From CAZECE01 sp964510525 (GTDB taxonomy: Bacteria; Pseudomonadota; Gammaproteobacteria; Pseudomonadales; JANQJO01): DNA of 64,000 bases. The notes under the pieces are model-generated. The model saw nothing but the letters and a program-made list of their open reading frames with translations. It made no database searches and was not told the DNA's origin. Shown here in pieces: positions 8,034 through 17,471 of the stretch. The position numbers and the translations under genes are program-made. The number at the start of each line of letters is the position of its first letter. Within the stretch, counting starts at the first letter, position 1. Location of the stretch: the NCBI GenBank assembly GCA_964510525.1, contig CAZECE010000087.1:30267-94266 (forward strand). The letters run 5' to 3'.

Positions 8034-9371
8034 GTGACCCCCATGCAAAAAAAAGCCATCATCACGTTACTACTCACCTGCTTACCTGGCGCCCTGATCA
8101 GCCAAGTACTGATCGGCAGCCCAAGCTGGGGGTTATCCGCCGCCCTGCTGGCCAACCTTCTGTGGCACCTGCATCAACTTAAAAAGTTCGCTCAGTGGCT
8201 GCAGCAGAAAAACCAAGCAGACCCACCTCAGGCATCCGGCATTTGGGGCGATATTTTCGACAAAGTGTATAAGTTGCAACGCAAAACCCGTAAAGCCAGA
8301 AAGCAACTCGAATCCCACATTCAAAGAGCGCAAAACTCGGCCAACGCCGTGCAAGATGGCGTCATTATCGTGAATCAATCTGGTCACCTTGAATGGTGGA
8401 ACAACGCAGCCACCGAGTTACTCAGCTTTCAAAAGAAAGTCGACCGAAACCGTCCAATCACACACCTAGTTCGCCACCCGGGTTTTGTCCACTACTTCAA
8501 CACAGGGGCATACGACACCCCCTACGAACTGGCCAGCCCTGAAGACCCCAAAACGCAACTTCAAGTGGAAATCACCCGATTCGGTAAAGACGAGCGCTTA
8601 TTATTGATCCGCAACATCACCAATATCCATAAGCTCGAGCAAATGCGCACAGACTTTGTGGCCAATGTCTCTCATGAACTGAGAACACCTTTAACCGTAT
8701 TGATCGGTTATTTGGAAGCCTTTGAAAACACCCCAACCCCGCTTTCGCCTCCCCTAACACGCGGCGTGAGGCACATGAGAGACCAAAGCAAACGCATGCA
8801 AGCATTGATTGATGATTTGTTATTGCTGTCTCGCTTAGAGCAATCCAGTCGTGATACCTGCTTTACGTCAGTGGATGTCTTAGCGTTACTGGAATCACTG
8901 GCACAAGAAGTCGAAATTTTATCGAGCGACAAAAAAATCACCACATCAATCAATATGCCGCAAGCTTTTGCATTAATGGGCAATGAAATAGACTTACACA
9001 GCGCCTTTATTAACTTACTCACAAATGCCATCAAATATTCTCCCGCTGAAAGCCACATCGATATCATCGGGGAACAACTGCCCACTGGAGAAGCTCGCAT
9101 TATCTTCCAAGACCATGGCATTGGCATCGATCCAGCCTTCATCCCCAGACTCACTGAGCGCTTTTATCGAGTGGATGCCAGCCGTGCCACTTCAAGTGGC
9201 GGAACCGGGCTTGGTTTAGCCATCGTTAAACATGTGTTGCTGCATCACCAAGCCCAACTAATCATAGAAAGCGAACCCAACGTCGGCAGCCGCTTTATTT
9301 GCGAGTTCCCTAAAAGCCGCACCCTAACCATGCCCGCTGCCGCTGATTCCGAAAAGCTCAGTTCTGGATAA
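8034..9371 (+). CDS. phoR: Phosphate regulon sensor histidine kinase PhoR
   Basis: Short N-terminal membrane segments (about residues 8-48) without a large periplasmic domain, a charged linker, a PAS domain (about 100-200), then the HisKA domain with phospho-acceptor His214 in SHELRTPL, and the ATP-binding domain with N-box NLLTNAIKYS and G-box GTGLGLAIVKH. This matches PhoR, which senses phosphate through the Pst/PhoU complex rather than directly. The annotated start is GTG; an in-frame ATG nine bases later is equally possible. The 3' end overlaps the convergent diguanylate cyclase gene by 14 bases. Confidence 0.92.
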   Translation: MTPMQKKAIITLLLTCLPGALISQVLIGSPSWGLSAALLANLLWHLHQLKKFAQWLQQKNQADPPQASGIWGDIFDKVYKLQRKTRKARKQLESHIQRAQNSANAVQDGVIIVNQSGHLEWWNNAATELLSFQKKVDRNRPITHLVRHPGFVHYFNTGAYDTPYELASPEDPKTQLQVEITRFGKDERLLLIRNITNIHKLEQMRTDFVANVSHELRTPLTVLIGYLEAFENTPTPLSPPLTRGVRHMRDQSKRMQALIDDLLLLSRLEQSSRDTCFTSVDVLALLESLAQEVEILSSDKKITTSINMPQAFALMGNEIDLHSAFINLLTNAIKYSPAESHIDIIGEQLPTGEARIIFQDHGIGIDPAFIPRLTERFYRVDASRATSSGGTGLGLAIVKHVLLHHQAQLIIESEPNVGSRFICEFPKSRTLTMPAAADSEKLSSG

Positions 9372-10758
9372 CGCGATTACGACCTTCATTCTTGGCTTCA
9401 TAAAGCGCTTTGTCCGCACGACCAAAAGCACTTTGAGCCGTATCAGTACCCAGCACCTGAGTCACACCAAAACTGATCGTGATTTCAACCGGCTTTTGCT
9501 GAAAATGAAAACCACTTAGGGCAATGGCTTCACGAAGTTTATCAAGCGTCTTAACCGCTTTTTCAAGCTCGACTTCTTGCAGCAAAATCACAAACTCTTC
9601 ACCACCATAGCGAGCAATAAAGTCACTGTTACGAAGCTTCTTGCGCAGCTTATCAGCCACCAAAGACAGCACTTTATCACCCGCCAAATGCCCATAGCCG
9701 TCATTAATTGCTTTAAAGTGATCGATATCAGCCACCGCCAAGCACAACCGGCTGTTATAACGAACCACGCGCGCAATTTCCCGAGCCACCTGATCATCGT
9801 AAGCCTGACGATTAGGCAATTGCGTCAAAGGGTCTAGCAATGCGCTGGCTTTTTGTTTTTCAATCGTAAGCTTAAGCTCTTCAGCTTCAGCCTCGACAGA
9901 GGCCATACGAGCCGAAAGCTCCGTCAAGTCCGATATAAAGCGCGAATTATTTTCCTGAGCCTCTTGAAAACTGGCCAAAGCACGCCCAATGTTAGACAGC
10001 TGATCTTTGACTTGCGTTTTAAGTTGCTGCAAATCTTCAACTTCAAACACACTGGTCTCTAATTGCGTCAGCTCTCTTTTCATCAACGCATTCAATTGAA
10101 CACTCTGCTCTAAAACGTCAGTCTGCTCATACGAGGTCTTTTCAAGAACACCGTGAATCAGGTGCAGCTTTTCGTTTAAAGTCACCAAAAAAAATTCAAA
10201 TTCACGACGACCATCTTGAAACCCCGCGATCACATATCGACAAGCCTCCCCCAGCAATTCAGGCAACAGCTGCCATTCAAAGCAATCATGCAAACGCTTG
10301 CGAAAGGAATCTTTTTCGTCACGACTGACGACCTCATCAGGGAATTGGTCCACGATGGTTTGCAGCACCCCAACCACTTGACCTTTTAACAGCTCAGAAC
10401 TGGGCATAGCAACCAGTTCTTGGCGAACAACCTCTTCTCGAGACACAAAGACCTGCTTCGCCTGCTCAGACCCTTTAGGAGCCAACTCTTTTTGCTCGAC
10501 TACCGATAACAGATCATCCATCTGATTAATCAGCTCAGCGGCCGCCAAGCCTGCTTGGATATTGGCTTTTAAAGGCTCCACTAAATGATCAATATCGGCA
10601 TCAATACCAGAAACCGCCGCAAGGGCTCGATTCAAGCACCGCTGCATTGATTTCAGCTCGCCAGCATGCTCCAACTCCTGAGTTTCTTGAAAACTCAACA
10701 GCTCTAAATACTTTTCTTTCCAAGAGCTTTCATCGGCGTCTTGAGCACTATTGGACAT
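9358..10758 (-). CDS. dgcP: Diguanylate cyclase, DgcP-like
   Basis: Synthesises the second messenger c-di-GMP. The C-terminal GGDEF domain (about 305-466) has an intact active site GGEEF at 385-389 and an inhibitory I-site RNSD at 376-379, exactly five residues upstream, so product inhibition is expected. The N-terminal 300 residues are soluble, helical and coiled-coil, starting with a WKEKYLELL segment. That architecture, and the neighbourhood of cytochrome c4 and engB, fits Pseudomonas DgcP, which I recall as linked to the polar protein FimV; dsbA, which I recall in between there, is missing here. The symbol is by resemblance and synteny. Confidence 0.8.
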   Translation of the reverse strand: MSNSAQDADESSWKEKYLELLSFQETQELEHAGELKSMQRCLNRALAAVSGIDADIDHLVEPLKANIQAGLAAAELINQMDDLLSVVEQKELAPKGSEQAKQVFVSREEVVRQELVAMPSSELLKGQVVGVLQTIVDQFPDEVVSRDEKDSFRKRLHDCFEWQLLPELLGEACRYVIAGFQDGRREFEFFLVTLNEKLHLIHGVLEKTSYEQTDVLEQSVQLNALMKRELTQLETSVFEVEDLQQLKTQVKDQLSNIGRALASFQEAQENNSRFISDLTELSARMASVEAEAEELKLTIEKQKASALLDPLTQLPNRQAYDDQVAREIARVVRYNSRLCLAVADIDHFKAINDGYGHLAGDKVLSLVADKLRKKLRNSDFIARYGGEEFVILLQEVELEKAVKTLDKLREAIALSGFHFQQKPVEITISFGVTQVLGTDTAQSAFGRADKALYEAKNEGRNRVIQN

Positions 10759-10797
10759 TGTGATGCCACTACCCCTAAAAAATTTGTCATTTTTTAT

Positions 10798-10827
10798 AGT
10801 ATAGAGGCGACCAATAAAGAGACTAAA
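10798..10827 (-). promoter_or_regulatory. Candidate promoter of the diguanylate cyclase gene
   Basis: On the minus strand TATACT (10803-10798) is a close -10 match, and TTTAGT (10827-10822) lies 18 bases upstream as a weak -35. It sits about 40 bases before the ATG at 10758. Read by eye only. Confidence 0.35.
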
Positions 10828-10863
10828 TTAATCCGAGGTTATTATTGATAACAATTAAATCAA

Positions 10864-11550
10864 TCAGTGCAGACCCGAAACGTAAGCTGACACGGCTTTA
10901 ATCTGCTCATCCGACATTTTGCCAGCGATGGTGCGCATGATTTTGGTATCACCATCGTTCTCTCGACGTTTACCTGACTCATCATCACGACCTGCGGCAC
11001 GGTAGGCCTTTAACTGCGCAGCGGTGTACATGGCATGCTGCCCACTTAATGCAGGGAAACCCGCCGATTGAACCCCTTTACCTTGAGCCCCATGGCAGGC
11101 CGCACAGGCAGGAATACCCGCTTCGCGATCACCCGCAGAGTAGAGTGCTTTCCCCTGCTCGAACAAATCCGCAGGAACAGGCGATAAAGTCGTCGTTTGC
11201 GCCGCATAGTAAGCCCCCAGGTCACGCATGTCTTGTTCAGACATATTGGCAACAAAGGCCGTCATCTCTGGCACAGGGCGAGCACCTGATTTCATATCCA
11301 TTAACTGCTTAAACGTGTATTTATCAACTTGACCGGCCAATTTAGGAAAATTAGGCGCCGCAGAATTCCCCTGAGCCCCATGACAAGCCTCACATGTTTT
11401 GGACAAGCTTTCGCCTTTTACAGGATCGCCCGTTGGCGCAGCTTCCCCAGAAGCCGCGACGGCCTGATTCCCAATGGCGCTGCCGATAACCAGTGCCGCC
11501 GCCAAAGCAACGGAGGCATTATAGCGATTGACCTTTAACCAATAACCCAT
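10864..11550 (-). CDS. Dihaem cytochrome c4
   Basis: A periplasmic electron carrier with two c-type haem sites: CEACH and CAACH, about 96 residues apart, each followed by a Met ligand (VPEMTAFV and KIMRTIAGKM). An N-terminal signal peptide runs to about AVAA. It normally passes electrons from the bc1 complex to cbb3-type oxidases. I place the start at the ATG at 11550, which has GGAG ten bases upstream; the longer frame begins with GTG at 11559, too close to that site. Divergent from engB, a very common pairing in gammaproteobacteria. Confidence 0.9.
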   Translation of the reverse strand: MGYWLKVNRYNASVALAAALVIGSAIGNQAVAASGEAAPTGDPVKGESLSKTCEACHGAQGNSAAPNFPKLAGQVDKYTFKQLMDMKSGARPVPEMTAFVANMSEQDMRDLGAYYAAQTTTLSPVPADLFEQGKALYSAGDREAGIPACAACHGAQGKGVQSAGFPALSGQHAMYTAAQLKAYRAAGRDDESGKRRENDGDTKIMRTIAGKMSDEQIKAVSAYVSGLH

Positions 11551-11605
11551 CAAACTCACTCTCCAAACGCTGAAACTAAAATCCTGAAGAACTTTAACTG
11601 ATCAG

Positions 11606-12265
11606 ATGACGATTATCAAAGAAAACGTGGCTCAGCCGAAGCTCACCAAAAACACCGATCTCATTCGCCGCACCCTCACCAAAGCGTCCTTCCTGATCAG
11701 CGCTACGCAATTGTCAGGTTGCCCCGAAGACTCTGGAGCCGAGATAGCCTTTGTGGGGCGCTCAAATGCGGGGAAATCCAGTGCCATTAATAAGCTTTGC
11801 AATCAAAACAAACTGGCTTTCAGCAGCAAAACTCCAGGCAGAACACAAATGCTGAATTTTTTCGGTTTACCGGAAGAAAAGCGCTTAGTCGACCTACCAG
11901 GATACGGTTATGCCAGCACCTCCAAAAGCAACCAAAAACAATGGTCGTATTTAATCAACGATTATTTAAAATACCGAGAATCACTGAAAGCGGTGATTTT
12001 ACTAATGGATTGCCGTCACCCATTAAAAGATCAAGACCTACAGTTCCTCAACTGGTGCTCAGGCTGCAGCCTGCCCGTATTGGGCTTATTAACCAAAGCC
12101 GACGAGCTCAGCAACAATCAGAGCAAGCAACAATTAATGAAAACCAAAAAATCCCTGAAACAATCCGATTTAAAAATCGAGCTGGCGTTATTCTCCAGCA
12201 CCAAAGGAACAGGACTCGAAGAAGCACATTATTTTATTGGAAAACATCTAGAGATCGGTAATTGA
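11606..12265 (+). CDS. engB: Ribosome biogenesis GTP-binding protein EngB (YihA/YsxC)
   Basis: A small TRAFAC GTPase needed for late assembly of the large ribosomal subunit. The G motifs are in order: GRSNAGKSSAIN (P-loop), the switch region around TPGRTQ, DLPGYGYA (G3), TKADEL (G4) and SSTKGTG (G5). The length of 219 is typical. It is divergent from cytochrome c4 across about 50 bases and its stop is only four bases from the end of the convergent PIN gene. Confidence 0.93.
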   Translation: MTIIKENVAQPKLTKNTDLIRRTLTKASFLISATQLSGCPEDSGAEIAFVGRSNAGKSSAINKLCNQNKLAFSSKTPGRTQMLNFFGLPEEKRLVDLPGYGYASTSKSNQKQWSYLINDYLKYRESLKAVILLMDCRHPLKDQDLQFLNWCSGCSLPVLGLLTKADELSNNQSKQQLMKTKKSLKQSDLKIELALFSSTKGTGLEEAHYFIGKHLEIGN

Positions 12266-12269
12266 CATC

Positions 12270-12668
12270 TCACCAATCCAAGGATTTCAGCAAACCCAGG
12301 TAGTCAATCACAGTCACCCCCGAAATTTCCTGGCCATAAAGATGACCAAAATCTCTCTTATCCCCTGTCAATAGATAATCACACTCACCCGCAATTGCAG
12401 CCCCTAAAATCGGCCTGTCTTTTTCTACCAACGCCACATTTTCTAATAACAAAGCATTAGGCACTAAACCAATCGTTGGCTTCAGCTCTTCAAATGAACT
12501 AACCCACTGTGGTCGTTTTGCATAAACATTCCTTTGCGCTTCTTCTAATGCATAATCACTAGCAACCAATTGGTGGTGCTTAGACAATTCACAAAGAAAA
12601 TGATGAATATTACTCAAACGATTACTGGCTGAGAATATAACATTGGCATCCAAGAAGATTTTCAACAT
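12270..12668 (-). CDS. PIN-domain ribonuclease toxin
   Basis: PIN-fold protein of 132 residues. The N-terminal FLDANVIFSA supplies the first catalytic aspartate, Glu in ALEEAQRN the second acidic residue, and DRPILGAA with TGDKRDFG the C-terminal acidic residues, so the Mg-dependent RNase site looks complete. It belongs to the group of PIN proteins annotated as putative toxin components. It is encoded 12 bases downstream of an AbrB/MazE-like antitoxin. Base composition is more AT-rich than its neighbours, consistent with acquisition. The target RNA is unknown. Confidence 0.8.
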   Translation of the reverse strand: MLKIFLDANVIFSASNRLSNIHHFLCELSKHHQLVASDYALEEAQRNVYAKRPQWVSSFEELKPTIGLVPNALLLENVALVEKDRPILGAAIAGECDYLLTGDKRDFGHLYGQEISGVTVIDYLGLLKSLDW

Positions 12669-12680
12669 GGATAGACAGCT

Positions 12681-12914
12681 CTACTGCTTCTTTAAAAGCT
12701 GACCTAGCACCCCATCTTGCTCAAAAAACTCTTCGATCCGAGCATCACTGTACATTTCCATCGGAAAAACAGCCGCAGGCTTCAACACAATCTCGCCAAA
12801 TTCATTTATTTGCCCAATGAGCTGCTGTTTTCCAGACAAGCCCAGCGTTTTTCGAAAGTGAGCCGGCAAGGTCAACGTACCACGCTCAGTTAAAGGAATA
12901 ATCTCTTGTTTCAT
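12681..12914 (-). CDS. AbrB/MazE-family antitoxin
   Basis: About 77 residues from the ATG at 12914. The swapped-hairpin AbrB DNA-binding domain is recognisable in IIPLTERGTLTLPAHFRKTL, followed by an acidic C-terminal tail that would neutralise the toxin. A longer frame starts at TTG 12962 with a plausible ribosome-binding site, but its first 16 residues are hydrophobic and unlike the family, so I prefer the ATG. Expected to repress its own operon with the PIN toxin downstream. Lies just behind cysQ. Confidence 0.78.
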   Translation of the reverse strand: MKQEIIPLTERGTLTLPAHFRKTLGLSGKQQLIGQINEFGEIVLKPAAVFPMEMYSDARIEEFFEQDGVLGQLLKKQ

Positions 12915-12966
12915 AATTAACTTTATAGCAGTAATGCAGCAATACAGCAAAAAGGCATTCAATAAC

Positions 12967-13839
12967 TTACCTTAAATGATGCTGCCAGACAGGATAAAAA
13001 CGCTCAAAATCTTGCTTTCTAGAAACTGCCAAAAACGTCACTTCATCCAAGCGTGCTTTTTGGTTGTATCGCCAAGGACGGCCATCCGAATCAAAGACCT
13101 CACCACCAACCCCCAGCAACAACGCATGCCCTGCCGCCAAATCCCATTCACACACCGGCGTGAATCGAGGATACACAGCCACATCACCCCGAACCATATG
13201 AGCAAACTTGACCGCACTGCCACTGACCACCAACTCTGACGGCTCCTCCAATTCGGCCGAAAAACGTTCTACAAATTCACGACCATAATGACGAGATGCC
13301 GCAACCCCCAAGGTGTCTGCGGGGAGCAAATTCAAACGATAAGATTGACCTTGTAACGGCTGATAATGCTCAAAATTTTGCCCAATTTCACCAAACATGA
13401 CGCCCAAGCCAGGGCCACCAAAAAAGAAATGCTTTAAGCCTGGCATCAACAGCAACCCCCAAACAGGCAGCCCCTCCTCAATCAACGCAATATTGACCGA
13501 AAACTCTGGCCGTTTGGCAATGAATTCTCGTGTTCCATCCAATGGATCGACCAACCAATACCGAGACCATGCCTTCCGATCGTCAAAAGCTTCTTTAGGC
13601 CCTTCTTCTGATAACAAAGGTACGCCTGGCAGCCAATCACTTAAATGCTCCTCAATTAGCGCTTGCGCACTGTAATCAGCCTCAGAAACAGGACTTTGAT
13701 CCGCCTTGTGATTAACCACCAAATCCGAGCTGTTAAAATACCCCATCAAGGTATCGCTCAATACCGACACCAGTTGCTGAATACGCTGCAAAAACAGCGG
13801 ACCATGATTTACACTATGCTCAGACTTTAAAGAAGACAC
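12967..13839 (-). CDS. cysQ: 3'(2'),5'-bisphosphate nucleotidase CysQ
   Basis: Hydrolyses 3'-phosphoadenosine 5'-phosphate to AMP, recycling the by-product of sulfate assimilation. Family features: SEADYSAQ, the metal-binding LSEEGP, the inositol-phosphatase signature DPLDGTREF, and CEWDLAAGHALL near the C-terminus. Length 290, slightly long because of an N-terminal extension. The start is GTG. In Pseudomonas the order I recall is cysQ-nudE-yrfG; here nudE is absent, yrfG is divergent, and a toxin-antitoxin pair follows cysQ. Confidence 0.9.
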   Translation of the reverse strand: MSSLKSEHSVNHGPLFLQRIQQLVSVLSDTLMGYFNSSDLVVNHKADQSPVSEADYSAQALIEEHLSDWLPGVPLLSEEGPKEAFDDRKAWSRYWLVDPLDGTREFIAKRPEFSVNIALIEEGLPVWGLLLMPGLKHFFFGGPGLGVMFGEIGQNFEHYQPLQGQSYRLNLLPADTLGVAASRHYGREFVERFSAELEEPSELVVSGSAVKFAHMVRGDVAVYPRFTPVCEWDLAAGHALLLGVGGEVFDSDGRPWRYNQKARLDEVTFLAVSRKQDFERFYPVWQHHLR

Positions 13840-13905
13840 ATCTTGGCCCTACTCGCCACTATCGAAAATCATCCAACCCACCAATCAGTCTAACAGGGAA
13901 ACACC

Positions 13906-14565
13906 ATGCAAATCGAATGGCAACACATCGACCACGTTTTTTTTGATATGGATGGGACCTTGCTTGATCTGCACTACGACAATCATTTTTGGCAACACCA
14001 TCTTCCCAAACGCTACGCCGAAATACACAACCTCCCCGTCCAAGAGGCGATAAAAAACTTAACCCATCAAATTCAATCGATTGAAGGGCAGCTTAACTGG
14101 TATTGCCTCGATTATTGGGCGCAAACATTAAACATCGATCTTGTGGCATTGAAGCACGAAACGGCGCATAAAATTCAATGGCGCCCTTACGCAGAAGCGT
14201 TTCTTAAAAACTTGAAAGCAAGGGAAATACCGCTGTACTTGGTGACGAACGCTCACCCAAAAGCCATACAGATTAAAAATGAGCACCAACCATTGACGCA
14301 TTATTTTGATCAGGTCATCAGCTCACATGATTATCAAGCCGAAAAAGAATCCGCCCAGTTTTGGAAGACACTGTCCAAGCATTTGCCTTTCAATCCCGAC
14401 AAAACCCTGTTTTTTGATGACAACATCCAGGTTTTAACATCCGCAAAGATCAACGGCCGACTTGGCCATTTATACGGGATTGCGAAACCAGACAGCCGAC
14501 GCCCGGTACTAACGACATCACCTTTTCCATTAGTAACGTGTTTCTCAACACTGTTAAAAAATTAA
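13906..14565 (+). CDS. yrfG: HAD-family GMP/IMP nucleotidase YrfG-like
   Basis: A soluble HAD hydrolase of 219 residues. The nucleophile motif is FFDMDGTLLDLHYDNHFW, the Thr motif is in YLVTNAHPK, and the acidic motif is FFDDN. The HYDNHFW extension after motif I and the overall length match E. coli YrfG, a purine nucleotide 5'-phosphatase. A GGGAA ribosome-binding site precedes the ATG. Its stop codon shares the palindrome TTAA with the stop codon of the convergent symporter gene. Confidence 0.82.
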   Translation: MQIEWQHIDHVFFDMDGTLLDLHYDNHFWQHHLPKRYAEIHNLPVQEAIKNLTHQIQSIEGQLNWYCLDYWAQTLNIDLVALKHETAHKIQWRPYAEAFLKNLKAREIPLYLVTNAHPKAIQIKNEHQPLTHYFDQVISSHDYQAEKESAQFWKTLSKHLPFNPDKTLFFDDNIQVLTSAKINGRLGHLYGIAKPDSRRPVLTTSPFPLVTCFSTLLKN

Positions 14566-15917
14566 GTGGCTTGCGGCTTTTCTTCCATCGCTTCCAATGC
14601 CTCCTCAACCTCAACCAACTCGTCTTCCTCTTCATCCCCATGCGCATCAGAGAGTAAGATGGATTTATCGAATTGACCTTCAGAGCCCGCAACGGCCGTC
14701 GTAATTGCCGCATCACCGGTCACATTGACCGCAGTGCGCATCATATCCAGAATACGATCCACACCCAGAATCAAACCAATGGCTTCAGCTGGCAAGCCGA
14801 CTTGGATCAACACCATAGAAAGAGTGATCATGCCCGCGCCAGGTACGGCCGCCGTTCCAACCGAGGCCAACGTAGCCGTGGCAATCACGGCCAAATAATC
14901 CGCTAAGGTCAAATCAATACCGTAAGCACCCGCAATAAAGACCGTCGCCACCCCTTGCATAATAGCGGTACCATCCATATTAATGGTCGCCCCCATAGGT
15001 ACGGTAAAAGCAGCGATGGAATTTTTCACTCCCACTGCTCGTTGAACCAAACGCAAGGTGATCGGCATGGTTGCGGCGCTACTGGCCGTACTGAACGCAA
15101 AAATCATTGCAGGATACATTTTCTTGTAAAAACGCAGCGGATTCACTTTCGCCAACCACACTAGAATCAAACTGTACGTCCCACCACCATGAATCGCTAA
15201 CGCAATGACTACGGTCACCACATACAACAGCAGGGGCACAATAAAGCCAATACCTTTTTGAGCAAAGACGGTCGCCACCAAGCAAAACACCCCATAAGGC
15301 GCAAAGCTCATGACTAAGTTGACCATCGACATCACCACATGGTTTAAATCAGAGAAGATATCTCTAACCCGCTCACCCGCCGCGCCTGAGTGCTTAATCG
15401 CCAAACCAAACAACAGCGCAAACACAATCACTTGCAACATATTCGCTTTGGCCATCGCTTGAATGGCATTGCTTGGCACCATGCCTGTCAGCACTTCAAC
15501 CAACGTAGGAGGACTGCCCACAGTGTAAGACTCCGCACTGCCAAGCTCGGCGCCTTCACCCGGTTGAGTGACATTAGCCAAGGTTAACGCGATCGTGACC
15601 GCTACAGCCGTCGTACCCAAATACAAACAAAACGTTTTTAACCCAACACGCCCAAGTTGCGAGCCACTGCTTGAAGAACAGACGCCACACACCAAACTGA
15701 TAAAAACCAAGGGAACAACCAACAGCTTCAGCGCGTTAATAAACACCTTGCCGCCAATGAACAGCACGCCATTAATTACAAACTGATTCATAAACTGGGC
15801 AAACGCAGTGCCCTCAGCAAAAGTGCCCAAACGAAATAACAGCCACCCAAAGATCGATCCGATGGTCATTGCCCAAATGATTTTTTGGGTGACACCCATT
15901 CCTTTTCCGTCTGACAT
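14562..15917 (-). CDS. Dicarboxylate/amino acid:cation symporter (DAACS family)
   Basis: Inner-membrane transporter of the GltP/GltT/DctA family. About eight membrane segments and two re-entrant loops are visible; the family signatures are the serine-rich loop STASSAATMPITLRL and the NMDGTAIMQGVA segment with the TM7 NMDGT motif, followed by the second hairpin loop VGTAAVPGAG and the DRILDMMRTAVNVTGD region. It moves glutamate/aspartate or C4-dicarboxylates with Na+ or H+; the exact substrate cannot be read here. The last 35 residues are strikingly acidic. Start chosen at ATG 15917, six bases after GGGG. The 129 bases upstream are T-rich with an imperfect 15-bp duplication near 15970-16000. 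Confidence 0.87.
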   Translation of the reverse strand: MSDGKGMGVTQKIIWAMTIGSIFGWLLFRLGTFAEGTAFAQFMNQFVINGVLFIGGKVFINALKLLVVPLVFISLVCGVCSSSSGSQLGRVGLKTFCLYLGTTAVAVTIALTLANVTQPGEGAELGSAESYTVGSPPTLVEVLTGMVPSNAIQAMAKANMLQVIVFALLFGLAIKHSGAAGERVRDIFSDLNHVVMSMVNLVMSFAPYGVFCLVATVFAQKGIGFIVPLLLYVVTVVIALAIHGGGTYSLILVWLAKVNPLRFYKKMYPAMIFAFSTASSAATMPITLRLVQRAVGVKNSIAAFTVPMGATINMDGTAIMQGVATVFIAGAYGIDLTLADYLAVIATATLASVGTAAVPGAGMITLSMVLIQVGLPAEAIGLILGVDRILDMMRTAVNVTGDAAITTAVAGSEGQFDKSILLSDAHGDEEEDELVEVEEALEAMEEKPQAT

Positions 15918-16049
15918 CACAATCCCCTTTTGTTTTAGAGCTTTAATTTTTAGAGTTATAGTTTTGGTTTTGGCTAATTTTAGATATGGCTAGTTTTGCT
16001 TATAACTGCAGTTACTCCAGTTACTTGGCTTATTTATGTATTTGACGTG

Positions 16050-17279
16050 TTATTTAGTATCGGCGTACAACCGTTTTAACCACGACTGCTTTTCTTTGAT
16101 GGCATCACCCAACAAAACAAAATTGACTAATTTTAAGCCAGAATCATAACACAACGCCTGACCATTGCACCCATTTATTTCCAGCCGCCAATCACCATCC
16201 TCGTCAAGGGCTGAATGGGCTATCAACATAGGACAAGCTGGGGTCTTAACCAAAATGGGCATCACTGGATACTGCACCGAGGTTTTGACCCCAGTCAATG
16301 TTTTTGCCAAAGCTTGCACACCCGCCATTAAAGGCAGAATGTAGCGTAACGGCCGTCCTTGCACGGAAACACAGTCTCCCACAGCAAAAATAGCTGGATC
16401 AGAGGTCTGCATAAACGAATCAACCACGATGCCGAGATCCACATCCAAGCCTGCGGATATGGCCAGTTCGGTGTTAGAAACCAAGCCCACAGCGCTGATC
16501 ACGATATCAGCCTGAAAACCCGCGCCCTGTTGATCTCTGAGCTCAAAACCTGACTCACACTGATGAACCTCAGTGATGGCCGTTTCGAAATGAAACTCAA
16601 CCCCAGCTGAACTCAATTGATCACGTGCAACAAAACCAACAGACTCTGGCAACAATGCGGAGAACGGGTAAGCCGCCGTATCAAACACCTGAACCGAATA
16701 CCCCGCCGAGACCAAATCGTTTGCGAATTCGCAACCTACCAAGCCCGCGCCTAAGATCGCTATAGATGTGGGAGATACTGATTCTGCAGGAGAGGACTCC
16801 AGTCTGGATTGATCCAAATCAGCCAATTTCTCTCTAAATCGGCCATAGGCATACAAATCATTAATGCGCCATAAAGCATCAACAGCATCACCTTGTAATG
16901 GTAACGTCCGGGGTCGCGCCCCGACAGCCAACACTAAAGAGTGATACTTAACACTCCCCCGAGAAGTCTCTAAACACTTCTCACTGGCATTAATAGACTG
17001 CACTTTGGTCTCAGACCAAATCTCAATTTTTAGCTGCTCACGAAGCTGGTCAACCGACTGCATGATAAGGTCTTCAAACGACTTCCCCTTATCCAATGCA
17101 TTCGACAACATAGGCTTGGAATACCCATGTCCAGCATCTGCACAAATCATCAAAAGACTGAGCGAGGTATCCAGCCGACGAATCTGTTTTGCTAAATTCC
17201 AGCCTGCCAGACCACTGCCAACAATGATAACTTCAAAGCTTGTAGGGCATTCATCATTATTAGCGGAATTAAAGCTCAA
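16050..17279 (-). CDS. rubB: Rubredoxin-NAD(+) reductase
   Basis: FAD-dependent pyridine nucleotide-disulfide oxidoreductase fold: FAD-binding [14 protein letters not shown] at the N-terminus, the [14 protein letters not shown] segment, the NAD-binding [14 protein letters not shown], and the second FAD motif IFAVGDCVS. It transfers electrons from NADH to rubredoxin, encoded directly upstream; the genes share a TTGA stop-start overlap, so translation is coupled and the start is TTG. In Pseudomonas this pair supplies alkane hydroxylases or oxidative-stress enzymes; no alkane hydroxylase lies in this window. Confidence 0.88.
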   Translation of the reverse strand: MSFNSANNDECPTSFEVIIVGSGLAGWNLAKQIRRLDTSLSLLMICADAGHGYSKPMLSNALDKGKSFEDLIMQSVDQLREQLKIEIWSETKVQSINASEKCLETSRGSVKYHSLVLAVGARPRTLPLQGDAVDALWRINDLYAYGRFREKLADLDQSRLESSPAESVSPTSIAILGAGLVGCEFANDLVSAGYSVQVFDTAAYPFSALLPESVGFVARDQLSSAGVEFHFETAITEVHQCESGFELRDQQGAGFQADIVISAVGLVSNTELAISAGLDVDLGIVVDSFMQTSDPAIFAVGDCVSVQGRPLRYILPLMAGVQALAKTLTGVKTSVQYPVMPILVKTPACPMLIAHSALDEDGDWRLEINGCNGQALCYDSGLKLVNFVLLGDAIKEKQSWLKRLYADTK

Positions 17280-17455
17280 AGCTCAATCATCTCAAAATCA
17301 TCTTTTCCAACACCGCAATCAGGGCACACCCAGTCCGCCGGCACATCATCCCATGCGGTACCAGGCTCTATCCCCTCTTCCGGCAAGCCATCGGCTTCTC
17401 GATAGATAAACCCACACACCAAACATTGCCATTGTCGAGACATAGGTCGAGACAT
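17276..17455 (-). CDS. rubA: Rubredoxin
   Basis: A one-iron electron carrier of about 59 residues. The four iron cysteines are in CLVCG and CPDCG, with the intervening aromatic and acidic pattern of the family (GFIYREADG and [11 protein letters not shown]). The start is the ATG at 17455, five bases after AGGAG. The first eight residues include a duplicated MSRP/MSRQ, coded by a 12-bp tandem repeat. Partner of the reductase immediately downstream. Confidence 0.93.
   Translation of the reverse strand: MSRPMSRQWQCLVCGFIYREADGLPEEGIEPGTAWDDVPADWVCPDCGVGKDDFEMIEL
17432..17455. repeat. 12-bp tandem repeat at the rubredoxin start
   Basis: Two 12-base units (17432-17443 and 17444-17455) differ at two positions and each encodes an ATG-TCT-CGA, so the gene has two candidate start codons in tandem; only the upstream ATG is well spaced from AGGAG. 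Confidence 0.8.
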
Positions 17456-17471
17456 AATCACTCCTAAACAA

